Below, piece after piece: positions 7,374-14,404 of a stretch of 25,455 nucleotides of DNA; the stretch's first letter is position 1, and every line of letters begins with the position of its first letter. This DNA comes from a virus. Under the pieces are notes generated by a model. It was not told the DNA's origin. It did not search any database and saw only the letters and a program-made list of their open reading frames with translations. The stretch lies in the IMG/VR virus record IMGVR_UViG_3300042507_005128, positions 1 to 25,455 of that record; one strand, 5' to 3'. The position numbers and the translations under genes were made by a program.

Positions 7374-8369
7374 ATGGAAGACTTAATTTGGAACGAAGAA
7401 ACGATTAGAAAAAGTAGATCTCCTTTTAGTATCTACTTTTATCTTAAAAAAACCAATGGAAATCAAGAGGAAGCTCAGAAACTTTACAGGGAATTTTTGG
7501 ATAAAAATGTACCATTTAAAGAAAAACATAATAGACCCAATGCAAAAGAGTATTGGATGACCCGAGGATTTAGCGAAGAAGAAGCCATAATAAAGGTTAG
7601 GGAATTTCAATCTAAGCCTTTAGATTTGGAAATTTATATTGAGAAGTACGGAGAGGAGGAGGGTCTAGCTAAGTTTAATAAAAGAAAAGAAAATCTTCAA
7701 AATAGATTTGATGTTGAGATTAAAAATGTTCAACAAAAATTAAATTGTAGTTATGATGAGGCATATGAATATTGTTGTCAAAGAAGGAGAAGTTGTTCTC
7801 CTAGAACAGTGGATTATTGGTTAAATAGGGGTCACTCATTAGAGGATGCAAAAAAATTAGTATCAAAATTTTCAAAAGAAAGTAGCCCAAGAAGCATATA
7901 TTATTGGATTAGAATTGGTTATACCGAAGAAGAAGCAAAATTAAAAGTTTCTGAATATCAAGATAACAATTCTATAAGTGCCATAATGAAACGATATGGG
8001 TGCGATAAATTTGAGGCTCTTGATATACAAGAATCTATACTTGAAAAAACCAAAAAAACTAATATTCAAAATAAAAAGAGTGTCGAAATTGGTGATGAAT
8101 ATGCTTTTTTCGTTTATAAAAAGGAGGTTCAACGCGAAACAAAAAAAACTCTAAGATTGTATAAAGATACTTTTGTCAAAACTGATAAAAGTCAAACTCT
8201 AGATCATATGTATAGCGTTTTTTGGGGTTTTTATAATGATGTTCCTCCAAAAATAATTGGATCTATTTATAATCTTAGATATGTTTCTCAATCAGAAAAC
8301 TCAAAAAAACAATCTAATTGCTCAATAACACTCGAAACCTTATTAGAAAAGTACGAAAATGGAAATTAA
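7374..8369 (+). CDS. Free-standing homing endonuclease, Vsr-like (EDxHD) family
   Basis: This 331-residue protein sits between the two halves of split intein 1. The N-terminal two thirds carry imperfect repeats of a YWxxRG(F/Y/H)S-x-E-EA-x-K-V unit (near residues 60-80, 140-165 and 170-195) plus related YGEEEGLAKF segments, probably DNA-binding modules. The C-terminal catalytic part (about 245-320) has LDHMYSVFWGF, then IIGSIYNLRYVSQ and KKQSNCSIT, shared with the endonuclease at 10111. I assign it to the family first seen in fractured split-intein genes and related to very-short-patch-repair endonucleases. GGAG precedes the ATG by six bases; the end overlaps the C-intein gene by 11. It probably cuts intein-free nrdA to spread the insertion. 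Confidence 0.82.
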   Translation: MEDLIWNEETIRKSRSPFSIYFYLKKTNGNQEEAQKLYREFLDKNVPFKEKHNRPNAKEYWMTRGFSEEEAIIKVREFQSKPLDLEIYIEKYGEEEGLAKFNKRKENLQNRFDVEIKNVQQKLNCSYDEAYEYCCQRRRSCSPRTVDYWLNRGHSLEDAKKLVSKFSKESSPRSIYYWIRIGYTEEEAKLKVSEYQDNNSISAIMKRYGCDKFEALDIQESILEKTKKTNIQNKKSVEIGDEYAFFVYKKEVQRETKKTLRLYKDTFVKTDKSQTLDHMYSVFWGFYNDVPPKIIGSIYNLRYVSQSENSKKQSNCSITLETLLEKYENGN

Positions 8370-8760
8370 AATTAATCTGGCAAAGAAAAGAATTTCAGAT
8401 GTCTCCGTTGGAGATAGAGTCTATTGTTATAACGAATTTGATGATAAATTTTGTGTTGGAAATGTAACAAATTTATTTACTCCAACAATAAAAAAAGAAT
8501 ATCAGGAAGAAATTCTTATTGGTGGGGAGGTTGTTTATACTTCTAGTATTCATCCTTTTTATGATGGACTTAATAAGAAATGGGTGGACTCACGGGAAAT
8601 CGACAACATTTTTGGATTAGGGGTTTATGGTGATTATATTGACATTTTAAATGATCATAATTATAAATCTAATTGTGATAAAACTTTTTATGATTTTACT
8701 GTTGATAAATATCACAACTATTTTGTCGGCAAAAATGGAAAATTTACTTTAACTCATAAT
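8359..8760 (+). mobile_element. Split intein 1, C-half (134 aa)
   Basis: It begins with a basic segment (MEIKINLAKKR) that complements the acidic N-half, then contains ISDVSVGDRVYCYN, a block B-like TSSIHPFYDG at about 61-70, block F (FYDFTVDKYHNYFV) and block G ending in THN. The +1 extein residue is Ser. With the 49-residue N-half this gives a 183-residue endonuclease-free intein. Confidence 0.88.
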
Positions 8761-10059
8761 TCATCCACAGTATTTTTTCCTGTGTGGCACCAAGAAATCG
8801 AGGATATTATTGTATTAAAAAATAATAAAGGCTCAGAAGATAATCGTGTTCGCAACCTTGATTATGCCATTCAGCTGAGTAAAATTTTTTATGAGCGATT
8901 TATTCAGGATGGAGAAATTACTCTGTTTTCACCGCATAATGTTCCAGGTCTTTATGAAAAATTTGGTTTAGATGGATTTGATGAACTTTATGTAAAGTAT
9001 GAAAATGATCCTTCTATTCCAAAGAAAAAAGTAAAGGCCCAAGAGCTTATTATTGATATCTTGAAAGAGCGTGCGGAGACCGGTCGAATTTATCTTATGA
9101 ATATTGATCATTGTAATTCGCACGGTCCTTTTAAGGATCAGATTACAATGAGTAATCTTTGTATGGAAATTTTGCTGAAAACTACCCCGATTGAACATAT
9201 TGATGATGTAGATGGATCTATTGCTCTTTGTATTCTTTCTTGTGTTAATGTAGGTACAATTAAGTCTGATAAAGAACTTGAAGAATGTTGTGATCTTTCC
9301 GTTAGATTTTTAGATGAGCTAATTGACCACCAGGAATATCCTGTTAAGGCCGCCGAATTAACAACCAAGGCTAGTCGTTCTCTAGGTATTGGTTATATTG
9401 GTCTGGCTCATTATCTTGCTAAATTGGGATTTAAATATTCTGATCCTGGCGCCTGGGAAGCCGTCCACAAATTAACTGAAAGTTTTCAGTATTATCTTCT
9501 AAAATCATCCAATAATCTAGCAAAAGAAAAGGGTGCATGTGACAACTTTAAACACACTAAGTATTCTGATGGAATTCTTCCAATTGATACTTATAAGAAA
9601 GAAGTTGATGAAATTTGTGATGTAGAATATACTCATGACTGGGAACAACTTCGTCAGGATATTTTAGAACATGGTCTTCGCCATACTACACTCTCCTCTC
9701 AACCCCCAACGGAGAGTTGCCTTTTTTGGGAACATAAGATTAAAACTTCTACCGGGGAAATGGACTTCCATCAAATTGCCGAATATGGTGGACTTGATTG
9801 GAGAGGGATTGAGGAAAATGATGCAATCGGCTGGTATGACCTGAACAAGACTATTACAGTTGAAACTCAAGATGGATACAAAGAAGTTGATAAACTTTAT
9901 TTCAATGGAAATAAAGAAGTTGCGACTATTACCTTTGAAAATGGTAAAGTGATTAAGTGTACACCCAATCATAAGTTTTTGGTTCGACTAGAAAATGGTT
10001 CCACTATCTGGAAGCGAGTTTATGAATTGAATGAAGATGACGAAGTAGTTGAGATTTAA
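8359..10059 (+). CDS. nrdA: NrdA piece M between C-half of intein 1 and N-half of intein 2
   Basis: The 566-residue product has three parts. Residues 1-134 are the C-half of split intein 1, ending in THN. Residues 135-453 (from SSTVFFPVWHQEIEDI) are the central NrdA extein of 319 residues, with TLFSPHNVPGLYEKFG, the radical site SNLCMEI (equivalent to N437, C439 and E441 in E. coli) and ALCILSCVN with the second redox cysteine. It ends at LSSQPPTES. Residues 454-566 start with Cys and are the N-half of intein 2. The protein therefore needs two trans-splicing reactions, one at each end. The ATG at 8359 lies inside the end of the upstream endonuclease gene. Confidence 0.93.
   Translation: MEIKINLAKKRISDVSVGDRVYCYNEFDDKFCVGNVTNLFTPTIKKEYQEEILIGGEVVYTSSIHPFYDGLNKKWVDSREIDNIFGLGVYGDYIDILNDHNYKSNCDKTFYDFTVDKYHNYFVGKNGKFTLTHNSSTVFFPVWHQEIEDIIVLKNNKGSEDNRVRNLDYAIQLSKIFYERFIQDGEITLFSPHNVPGLYEKFGLDGFDELYVKYENDPSIPKKKVKAQELIIDILKERAETGRIYLMNIDHCNSHGPFKDQITMSNLCMEILLKTTPIEHIDDVDGSIALCILSCVNVGTIKSDKELEECCDLSVRFLDELIDHQEYPVKAAELTTKASRSLGIGYIGLAHYLAKLGFKYSDPGAWEAVHKLTESFQYYLLKSSNNLAKEKGACDNFKHTKYSDGILPIDTYKKEVDEICDVEYTHDWEQLRQDILEHGLRHTTLSSQPPTESCLFWEHKIKTSTGEMDFHQIAEYGGLDWRGIEENDAIGWYDLNKTITVETQDGYKEVDKLYFNGNKEVATITFENGKVIKCTPNHKFLVRLENGSTIWKRVYELNEDDEVVEI
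9718..10056 (+). mobile_element. Split intein 2, N-half (113 aa)
   Basis: It starts with Cys (CLFWEHKIKT, block A) after the NrdA motif LSSQPPTES and contains block B, IKCTPNHKFLV, at about 79-89. It ends ELNEDDEVVEI before a TAA. Length and break point match canonical split inteins. The matching C-half begins the gene at 11162. Confidence 0.9.
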
Positions 10060-10063
10060 TGCG

Positions 10064-10111
10064 TTGATGCCTTCACTTTACTAAATAATAATAGTTTAGT
10101 AAAGGCATCAA
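10064..10111 (+). promoter_or_regulatory. Hairpin with internal late promoter over the endonuclease 2 start
   Basis: A left arm at 10064-10085 (TTGATGCC, five extra bases, TTTACTAAA) pairs with 10095-10111 (TTTAGTAAA, GGCATCAA) around a nine-base loop. The right arm contains the AAAGG ribosome-binding site (10101-10105) and touches the ATG at 10111. The late motif CTAAATA (10081-10087) lies at the top of the left arm, so late RNA, starting a few bases later, would lack that arm and free the start. RNA from upstream would fold and hide it. Confidence 0.72.
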
Positions 10112-11187
10112 TGAAGACAAAACTAGTTACTCTAATGAAAACCAGATTTAACATTTTAACCCCGCACGAACTCTTAACAGAATTGAAACAAATCGGAAAA
10201 ATTGACTATAGGTCATTAAGAAAGCCATTTGAAGAAACCCCGCCAGAGAGATTTGATCTTGAGGTTATTAAAAAATATGTTAGTTATGTTTTTCTATACC
10301 CAAATAAAAGAAAACTTCAATATGAACCAGAATATTGGATGTACAGAAGGAACCTTTCTTATAATGAAGCTGTTGAGCTTATTAAACAAAATAAAATAGA
10401 TAATGGTCAAACAAAAGAGGCTTTTATAAAAAGATATGGAGAAGAAAAAGGATTAGAAATGTATGAAAAATTTAGATTAACCAGCGCATATCCGTCTTCC
10501 GATGAATGGTTCAAAGAAAAATATGGGGAAACATGGGAAGAAGAAAAAGCATATGCTATGAAAAGAAAATCTAAACGAACTGTAGAATATTGGACCCATC
10601 GTGGATATAGTTTAGAAGAAGCTAAAATTGAAGTTAGTAAATATCAAAGATCAACCTCTGGTGTTCATAGAGAATATTATAGACAAAGAGGATATAGTGA
10701 AGATGAAATTGCTGTTATTTTTAATGAAATAGATAAGAAAAAACCCAATCATAAAAGAAACACCAATTATCTCCGTGAAAAATACCCCGATACTTGGCAA
10801 GAGATTTATCTTGAAGTATCTGAAAAATATAGAAAAAGAATGGAGGAGTTAGGAGTATGGATTGAAAATGACATTGCTGACGACTTTAAAAAATATAAAA
10901 CGCTTGTAATTAGATATACTAATCAGAGTTTATTATTTTATGGAGAATTGATTGAGAATTTAGAATTGAGATCTAAAGACTTTCAATTAGATCACAAATA
11001 TTCAATTAAAATGGGATTTATAAATAATATTCCAGCTGAAATAATTGGATCAATAGTAAATTTAGAGATACTTCCAGCGAGTATTAATGGCTCAAAACAA
11101 CATAAATGTTCTATTACTAAAACCCACCTTTTAACCGAGTACAAAAAATTTAAGGAGACACATGAAAGTAAAAACGATTCAATTTGA
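10111..11187 (+). CDS. Free-standing homing endonuclease 2, Vsr-like (EDxHD) family
   Basis: The 358-residue protein lies between the halves of split intein 2 and shares the plan of the gene at 7374. The repeat unit appears as YWMYRRNLSYNEAVEL (about 75), YWTHRGYSLEEAKIEVSKYQ (about 155) and YYRQRGYSEDEIA (about 185), with YGEEKGLEMYEKF between. The C-terminal catalytic part has LDHKYSIKMGF, IIGSIVNLEILPAS and KQHKCSIT. A second ATG at 10135 is possible, but the first follows AAAGG at a good distance. The end overlaps the next gene by 26 bases. It is expected to cut nrdA at or near the second insertion site; cleavage has not been shown here. Confidence 0.82.
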   Translation: MKTKLVTLMKTRFNILTPHELLTELKQIGKIDYRSLRKPFEETPPERFDLEVIKKYVSYVFLYPNKRKLQYEPEYWMYRRNLSYNEAVELIKQNKIDNGQTKEAFIKRYGEEKGLEMYEKFRLTSAYPSSDEWFKEKYGETWEEEKAYAMKRKSKRTVEYWTHRGYSLEEAKIEVSKYQRSTSGVHREYYRQRGYSEDEIAVIFNEIDKKKPNHKRNTNYLREKYPDTWQEIYLEVSEKYRKRMEELGVWIENDIADDFKKYKTLVIRYTNQSLLFYGELIENLELRSKDFQLDHKYSIKMGFINNIPAEIIGSIVNLEILPASINGSKQHKCSITKTHLLTEYKKFKETHESKNDSI

Positions 11188-11266
11188 AGGAGAAATTCTT
11201 CCAACTTATGACATTGAAGTTCCGGAAGTACATCATTACAACTGTGAAGGACTAGTATCTCATAAT
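11162..11266 (+). mobile_element. Split intein 2, C-half (35 aa)
   Basis: Thirty-five residues carry block F (LPTYDIEVPEVHHYNC) and block G (EGLVSHN), with Ser as the +1 extein residue. This is the size of canonical split-intein C-halves such as those of cyanobacterial DnaE and of phage fractured genes. Confidence 0.92.
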
Positions 11267-11704
11267 AGTTCAGTTTCGTGTAATGCAACAAATGGAATAG
11301 AACCTCCTAGGGATTATCTTTCCATTAAACAATCTAAAAAGGGAACTCTCAAACAGATTGTACCTCAGTATAATAAACTAAAGAATAATTATACACTTCT
11401 CTGGGAAATGCCTTCAAATGAAGGATATATTAATTGTGTCTCTATTATGCAAAAGTTCGTTGACCAGGGAATTAGTGTAAATGATAGTTATAATCCTCAG
11501 AATTATCCAAATAATGAAGTACCGATCACTGTTATAGTCAATAATATTCTTTTACTATACAAATATGGTGCAAAAACTGCATATTATCATAACACATATG
11601 ACGGCAAAACCGATGATGTTTCCGCCGAAGAAATTAAAAATGATGATTTAATATCTGAAATATTATCATCAGAAGAAGAAGAATGTATCGCATGTAACGT
11701 TTAA
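11162..11704 (+). CDS. nrdA: C-half of intein 2 fused to NrdA piece C
   Basis: Residues 1-35 are the C-half of split intein 2 and end in SHN. Residues 36-180 (SSVSCNATNGIEPPRD onward) are the last 145 residues of NrdA, with LLWEMPSNEGYINC, the conserved tyrosine pair in TAYYHNT (E. coli Y730 and Y731) and the C-terminal redox cysteines in EEEECIACNV. AAGGAG (11153-11158) precedes the ATG, the best ribosome-binding site in this region. The three exteins add up to 301 + 319 + 145 = 765 residues, about the full length of NrdA. The C-terminal cysteine pair is spaced CxxC. Confidence 0.93.
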   Translation: MKVKTIQFEGEILPTYDIEVPEVHHYNCEGLVSHNSSVSCNATNGIEPPRDYLSIKQSKKGTLKQIVPQYNKLKNNYTLLWEMPSNEGYINCVSIMQKFVDQGISVNDSYNPQNYPNNEVPITVIVNNILLLYKYGAKTAYYHNTYDGKTDDVSAEEIKNDDLISEILSSEEEECIACNV

Positions 11705-11716
11705 TCTAGGAAATTT

Positions 11717-12865
11717 ATGTCTAAAGTAAAAGGAATGACAGTTTTTAATACAGAAGAAATTAACACTAAAAAGCAAAAAATGTTTTTTAGTGCTCCATTG
11801 GGGATCCAACGATATGATGAGTATAAATACCCAATTTTTGAAAAACTCACACAACAGCAGCTCAGTTTCTTTTGGCGTCCAGAAGAAATAAATCTTCAAA
11901 AAGATAGGGCAGATTATCAGACTCTTCGCTCAGAGCAAAAACACATTTATACTTCTAATTTAAAGTATCAGATTATGCTTGATTCTGTTCAGGGTCGAGG
12001 AACTTCAATTGCTTTTCTGCCATATTGTTCTTTACCAGAACTTGAATCATGTATAGAAGCCTGGGGATTCATGGAAATGATCCATAGTCGATCATATACT
12101 TATATTATAAAAAATATCTATGCTAATCCATCCGAAATATTTGATACTATTATTGGAGATGAGAGAATTTTAGAGAGAGCCAAGAGTATTACTGATAATT
12201 ACGATGAATATATTCAACATGCTCAACAATACTCTTCTTCAAATCTTTGGCAATTTAATAATGAGGGTGTAGATTTAGGTAAAAATGAGCTTTATGAGGT
12301 AAAGAGAAAACTTTATCGAGCCATAATGGCAGTGAATATCCTAGAAGGAATTCGCTTTTATGTTTCCTTTGCTTGTTCTTTTGCCTTTGGTGAGCTGAAG
12401 TTAATGGAAGGAAGTGCGAAGATTATTTCGCTAATTAGCCGCGATGAAGCCGTTCATTTAAATATAACTCAAAATATTCTTTCAAAATGGAAATCAGGCG
12501 ACGATCCTGATATGATTAAAATTGCAAAAGAAGAAGAGCAATGGGTTTATAAGACATTTGAAGAAGCAGTTAATCAAGAAAAAAGATGGGCCGAATATAT
12601 TTTTAAAGACGGCTCACTTATAGGGTTAAACTCCGCTCTTCTTTGTCAATATGTTGAGTGGGTTTGTAATAGACGTATGAAGGCTATTGGTTTTAAACCT
12701 CTTTATGATATTCCGGCCAATAATAATCCTCTTCCATGGACGGATAACTGGCTCAGTTCAAAGGGGGTGCAGGTTGCACCTCAAGAGGTTCAGATTACTT
12801 CTTATCTAGTAGGGGGTCTTAATCAGGACATTAAACCAGATAGTTTCGCCAACTTCAAACTTTGA
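11717..12865 (+). CDS. nrdB: Ribonucleotide reductase class Ia small subunit
   Basis: This 382-residue protein carries the diiron-tyrosyl radical cofactor used by NrdA. All expected ligands are present: D89 (LDSVQGRG), E120 and H123 (MEMIHSRSY), E210 (ILEGIRFY), and E244 and H247 (RDEAVHL). The radical tyrosine is Y127 in SRSYTYI. The C-terminus (VQVAPQEVQITSYLVGG, then ANFKL) matches the subunit-docking tail, including the radical-transfer tyrosine. It is intact with no intein, in contrast to nrdA 12 bases upstream. It is probably co-transcribed with nrdA. Confidence 0.96.
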   Translation: MSKVKGMTVFNTEEINTKKQKMFFSAPLGIQRYDEYKYPIFEKLTQQQLSFFWRPEEINLQKDRADYQTLRSEQKHIYTSNLKYQIMLDSVQGRGTSIAFLPYCSLPELESCIEAWGFMEMIHSRSYTYIIKNIYANPSEIFDTIIGDERILERAKSITDNYDEYIQHAQQYSSSNLWQFNNEGVDLGKNELYEVKRKLYRAIMAVNILEGIRFYVSFACSFAFGELKLMEGSAKIISLISRDEAVHLNITQNILSKWKSGDDPDMIKIAKEEEQWVYKTFEEAVNQEKRWAEYIFKDGSLIGLNSALLCQYVEWVCNRRMKAIGFKPLYDIPANNNPLPWTDNWLSSKGVQVAPQEVQITSYLVGGLNQDIKPDSFANFKL

Positions 12866-12872
12866 CTAAATA
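12866..12872 (+). promoter_or_regulatory. Possible late promoter after nrdB
   Basis: CTAAATA occurs right after the nrdB stop. The following DNA is a terminator rather than a gene, so a transcript from here would be short. It may be a chance match or may make a small RNA. Confidence 0.35.
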
Positions 12873-12912
12873 TATTAGTCTGTTAGTACGACAATACTCC
12901 ACAGACAGGATT

Positions 12913-12938
12913 AGGTGCTCATATGAGCACCTTTTTTT
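12913..12938 (+). terminator. Intrinsic terminator after nrdB
   Basis: AGGTGCTC (12913-12920) pairs with GAGCACCT (12925-12932) around ATAT, followed by a seven-base T run. A strong rho-independent terminator for the primase-nrdA-nrdB unit. Confidence 0.92.
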
Positions 12939-12945
12939 ATAAATA
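12938..12945 (+). promoter_or_regulatory. T4 late promoter (exact TATAAATA)
   Basis: TATAAATA begins at the terminator's T run and lies 33 bases before the ATG of the micro-ORF at 12971, the standard spacing in this window. Confidence 0.7.
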
Positions 12946-12970
12946 TTAATGTCGTACTAACAGAATATAA

Positions 12971-13066
12971 ATGACTAAATTAAATCCGAGAATTTATACA
13001 TATAAAATTACTTTGTATCAGAGAAATAGAGGAATAGATAAATCAAATCGAATAAGAATTAAATAA
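12971..13066 (+). CDS. Possible basic micro-protein, 31 aa
   Basis: A short frame (MTKLNPRIYTYKITLYQRNR, then GIDKSNRIRIK) starts at the expected distance from an exact late promoter and ends five bases before a terminator, so it occupies its own transcription unit. It is strongly basic. No ribosome-binding site is obvious and no family is recognised; the call rests on context. Confidence 0.4.
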   Translation: MTKLNPRIYTYKITLYQRNRGIDKSNRIRIK

Positions 13067-13070
13067 CCCC

Positions 13071-13091
13071 GGCCCCTTTAAGGGTCTTTTT
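13071..13091 (+). terminator. Intrinsic terminator before the late gene at 13127
   Basis: GGCCC (13071-13075) pairs with GGGTC (13082-13086), including one G-U pair, followed by TTTTT. It closes the micro-ORF unit. Confidence 0.65.
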
Positions 13092-13092
13092 A

Positions 13093-13099
13093 CTAAATA
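13093..13099 (+). promoter_or_regulatory. T4-type late promoter (CTAAATA)
   Basis: CTAAATA lies 34 bases before the ATG at 13127 and immediately after a terminator. Confidence 0.78.
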
Positions 13100-13126
13100 C
13101 TAAAAGAAAACCTATTTCTAAAAAAT

Positions 13127-14404
13127 ATGTCACTTTATAGTCTAACAGAAGCCTATTCAGAAATTTACGATCACCGAAAGGTCGAAGATCTGTTTGATAA
13201 TCTTCGATTTGTTGATTACATGCAAGATGGAGATATTGAACAAGTAGTCGAAGAACTCGTTTGGGAATTCCGTGATTATGGTAATACCTTAGACGAATCA
13301 TTTGAAATGCTCTCATTTGCCTCGACCGATGAGGTAATTTGTGAGTCTTACGATGAGCTTATTGAAGATATTCTCACCGAGGCAACTGTTACCAAAGGAT
13401 CCCAGCGTTCTCAATATGCTGGCTCTGCTCAGGATAGAGTGACTTCTGGTCGTGGTGATATTATGGCCCAACAATCTGCTGCTAAAAAACTAGCCAGAAA
13501 GTCTGGTAAGGCGGTTGCGGCTGGCCTGGATGCAGAATCAAAGCAAAGAATGTCAGCTCGCGCCGCACGAGTTGGTAATGCTATTTCTAAGGTTAAATCC
13601 AAACTCAGTGGTCCTATTTCTTCTGTAAAACAGTCTATCTCAGGTTCTGCTGGTGGTCTAGGCCGTGCCACTAAGGCTATGGGTGGTAAAGTAGTAGAAA
13701 AAGGTAAGGCCATGTTAAAATCGATTCTTCGTCGTGGTGGTAAGGCCATCTATGGTGCTGGAAAGGCAATTGAGGGTAGTGGTAGAGCGGCATCCGCTGC
13801 TCCAGCAACCACTAGAACCGCCAAGGTTGGTCGCACCACTGTTACCACTACCACAGAGCCTGGTGGTAGTAAAAGGCAGGCTGTTGGTCGGGCTGTTCGT
13901 AAAGTAGGTGTTGCGCTTCAAAGAAAGGCGGGTAAGAAAGATGAACCCAAAATGAGTCGGGCTGATTATGAGTCTCGTAAGTCCGAAAGAACTACATCTG
14001 CCAAGAAAGAAGTGGGTGATGCATTTGCAAAGCCAAAACCAATGCTTGCTCTTCCAGCAAAAACCTCTGGCCAGCCTGCTGTCCAAAGAACAGTTTCGGC
14101 TCGTAAACAAGAGGCCGCCAAGAAAATTGCCAAGGCCGCAGAAGGTTCAACTGCTAGGGGAACTCGATTTTCTGGTCCAGGGGCTCGTCTTTCTAGCCAA
14201 AGAACCAAGACTGGTTATAAAGAGCGTCTTGCCAAGTTTGCATCTCAACTATCCGAGCAAGATTATAACACTCTAGTTGATTATATTCTTGAGGACATGA
14301 TTTCAGAAGGTTATGCTTCTGATGTACTAGAAGCTCTTGATCTATTTGAATCATTGACCGAAGATAGCGTAATTGATATTGCACTTGATTATTTTAACGA
14401 CTGA
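13127..14404 (+). CDS. Putative virion-associated protein, Ala/Lys/Arg-rich
   Basis: The 425-residue protein starts with an acidic helical module (1-85, MSLYSLTEAYSEIYDHRKVE), continues with a long basic, low-complexity region rich in Ala, Gly, Lys, Arg and Ser (about 90-370), and ends with another acidic helical module (375-425, LSEQDYNTLVDYILEDMISE). This bipolar layout is shared with the gene at 1989 and suggests related proteins. It has its own late promoter. The basic middle could contact DNA or the capsid interior; that is inference. GC content is a little higher here because of Ala/Gly codons. No catalytic motif is seen. Confidence 0.82.
   Translation: MSLYSLTEAYSEIYDHRKVEDLFDNLRFVDYMQDGDIEQVVEELVWEFRDYGNTLDESFEMLSFASTDEVICESYDELIEDILTEATVTKGSQRSQYAGSAQDRVTSGRGDIMAQQSAAKKLARKSGKAVAAGLDAESKQRMSARAARVGNAISKVKSKLSGPISSVKQSISGSAGGLGRATKAMGGKVVEKGKAMLKSILRRGGKAIYGAGKAIEGSGRAASAAPATTRTAKVGRTTVTTTTEPGGSKRQAVGRAVRKVGVALQRKAGKKDEPKMSRADYESRKSERTTSAKKEVGDAFAKPKPMLALPAKTSGQPAVQRTVSARKQEAAKKIAKAAEGSTARGTRFSGPGARLSSQRTKTGYKERLAKFASQLSEQDYNTLVDYILEDMISEGYASDVLEALDLFESLTEDSVIDIALDYFND

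Larger units (their letters stand above)
12879..12964. repeat. 15-bp inverted repeat around a terminator
   Basis: The left arm 12879-12893 contains CTGTTAGTACGAC and the right arm 12950-12964 contains GTCGTACTAACAG, perfect complements. They enclose the terminator at 12913-12938. The arms are too far apart to be part of that terminator and their role is unknown. Confidence 0.8.

Noticed and set aside
7321-7376. A sequencing error or frameshift that broke an ordinary contiguous intein in nrdA
   Set aside because: The gap holds a complete 331-codon gene with its own start and ribosome-binding site, the C-half has its own ATG, and the same arrangement is repeated at the second site, so two deliberate fractures are far more likely.
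11669-11899. Minus-strand frame across the nrdA-nrdB junction
   Set aside because: It is antisense to conserved NrdA and NrdB coding and shows no family features.
12879-12964. Attachment site or insertion-sequence ends
   Set aside because: The inverted arms flank only a terminator, no transposase or integrase is nearby, and no target duplication is visible.
13429-14384. Overlapping frames on both strands within the Ala/Lys-rich gene
   Set aside because: Low-complexity GC-richer coding DNA leaves long open frames by chance; none has a recognisable motif or start signal.
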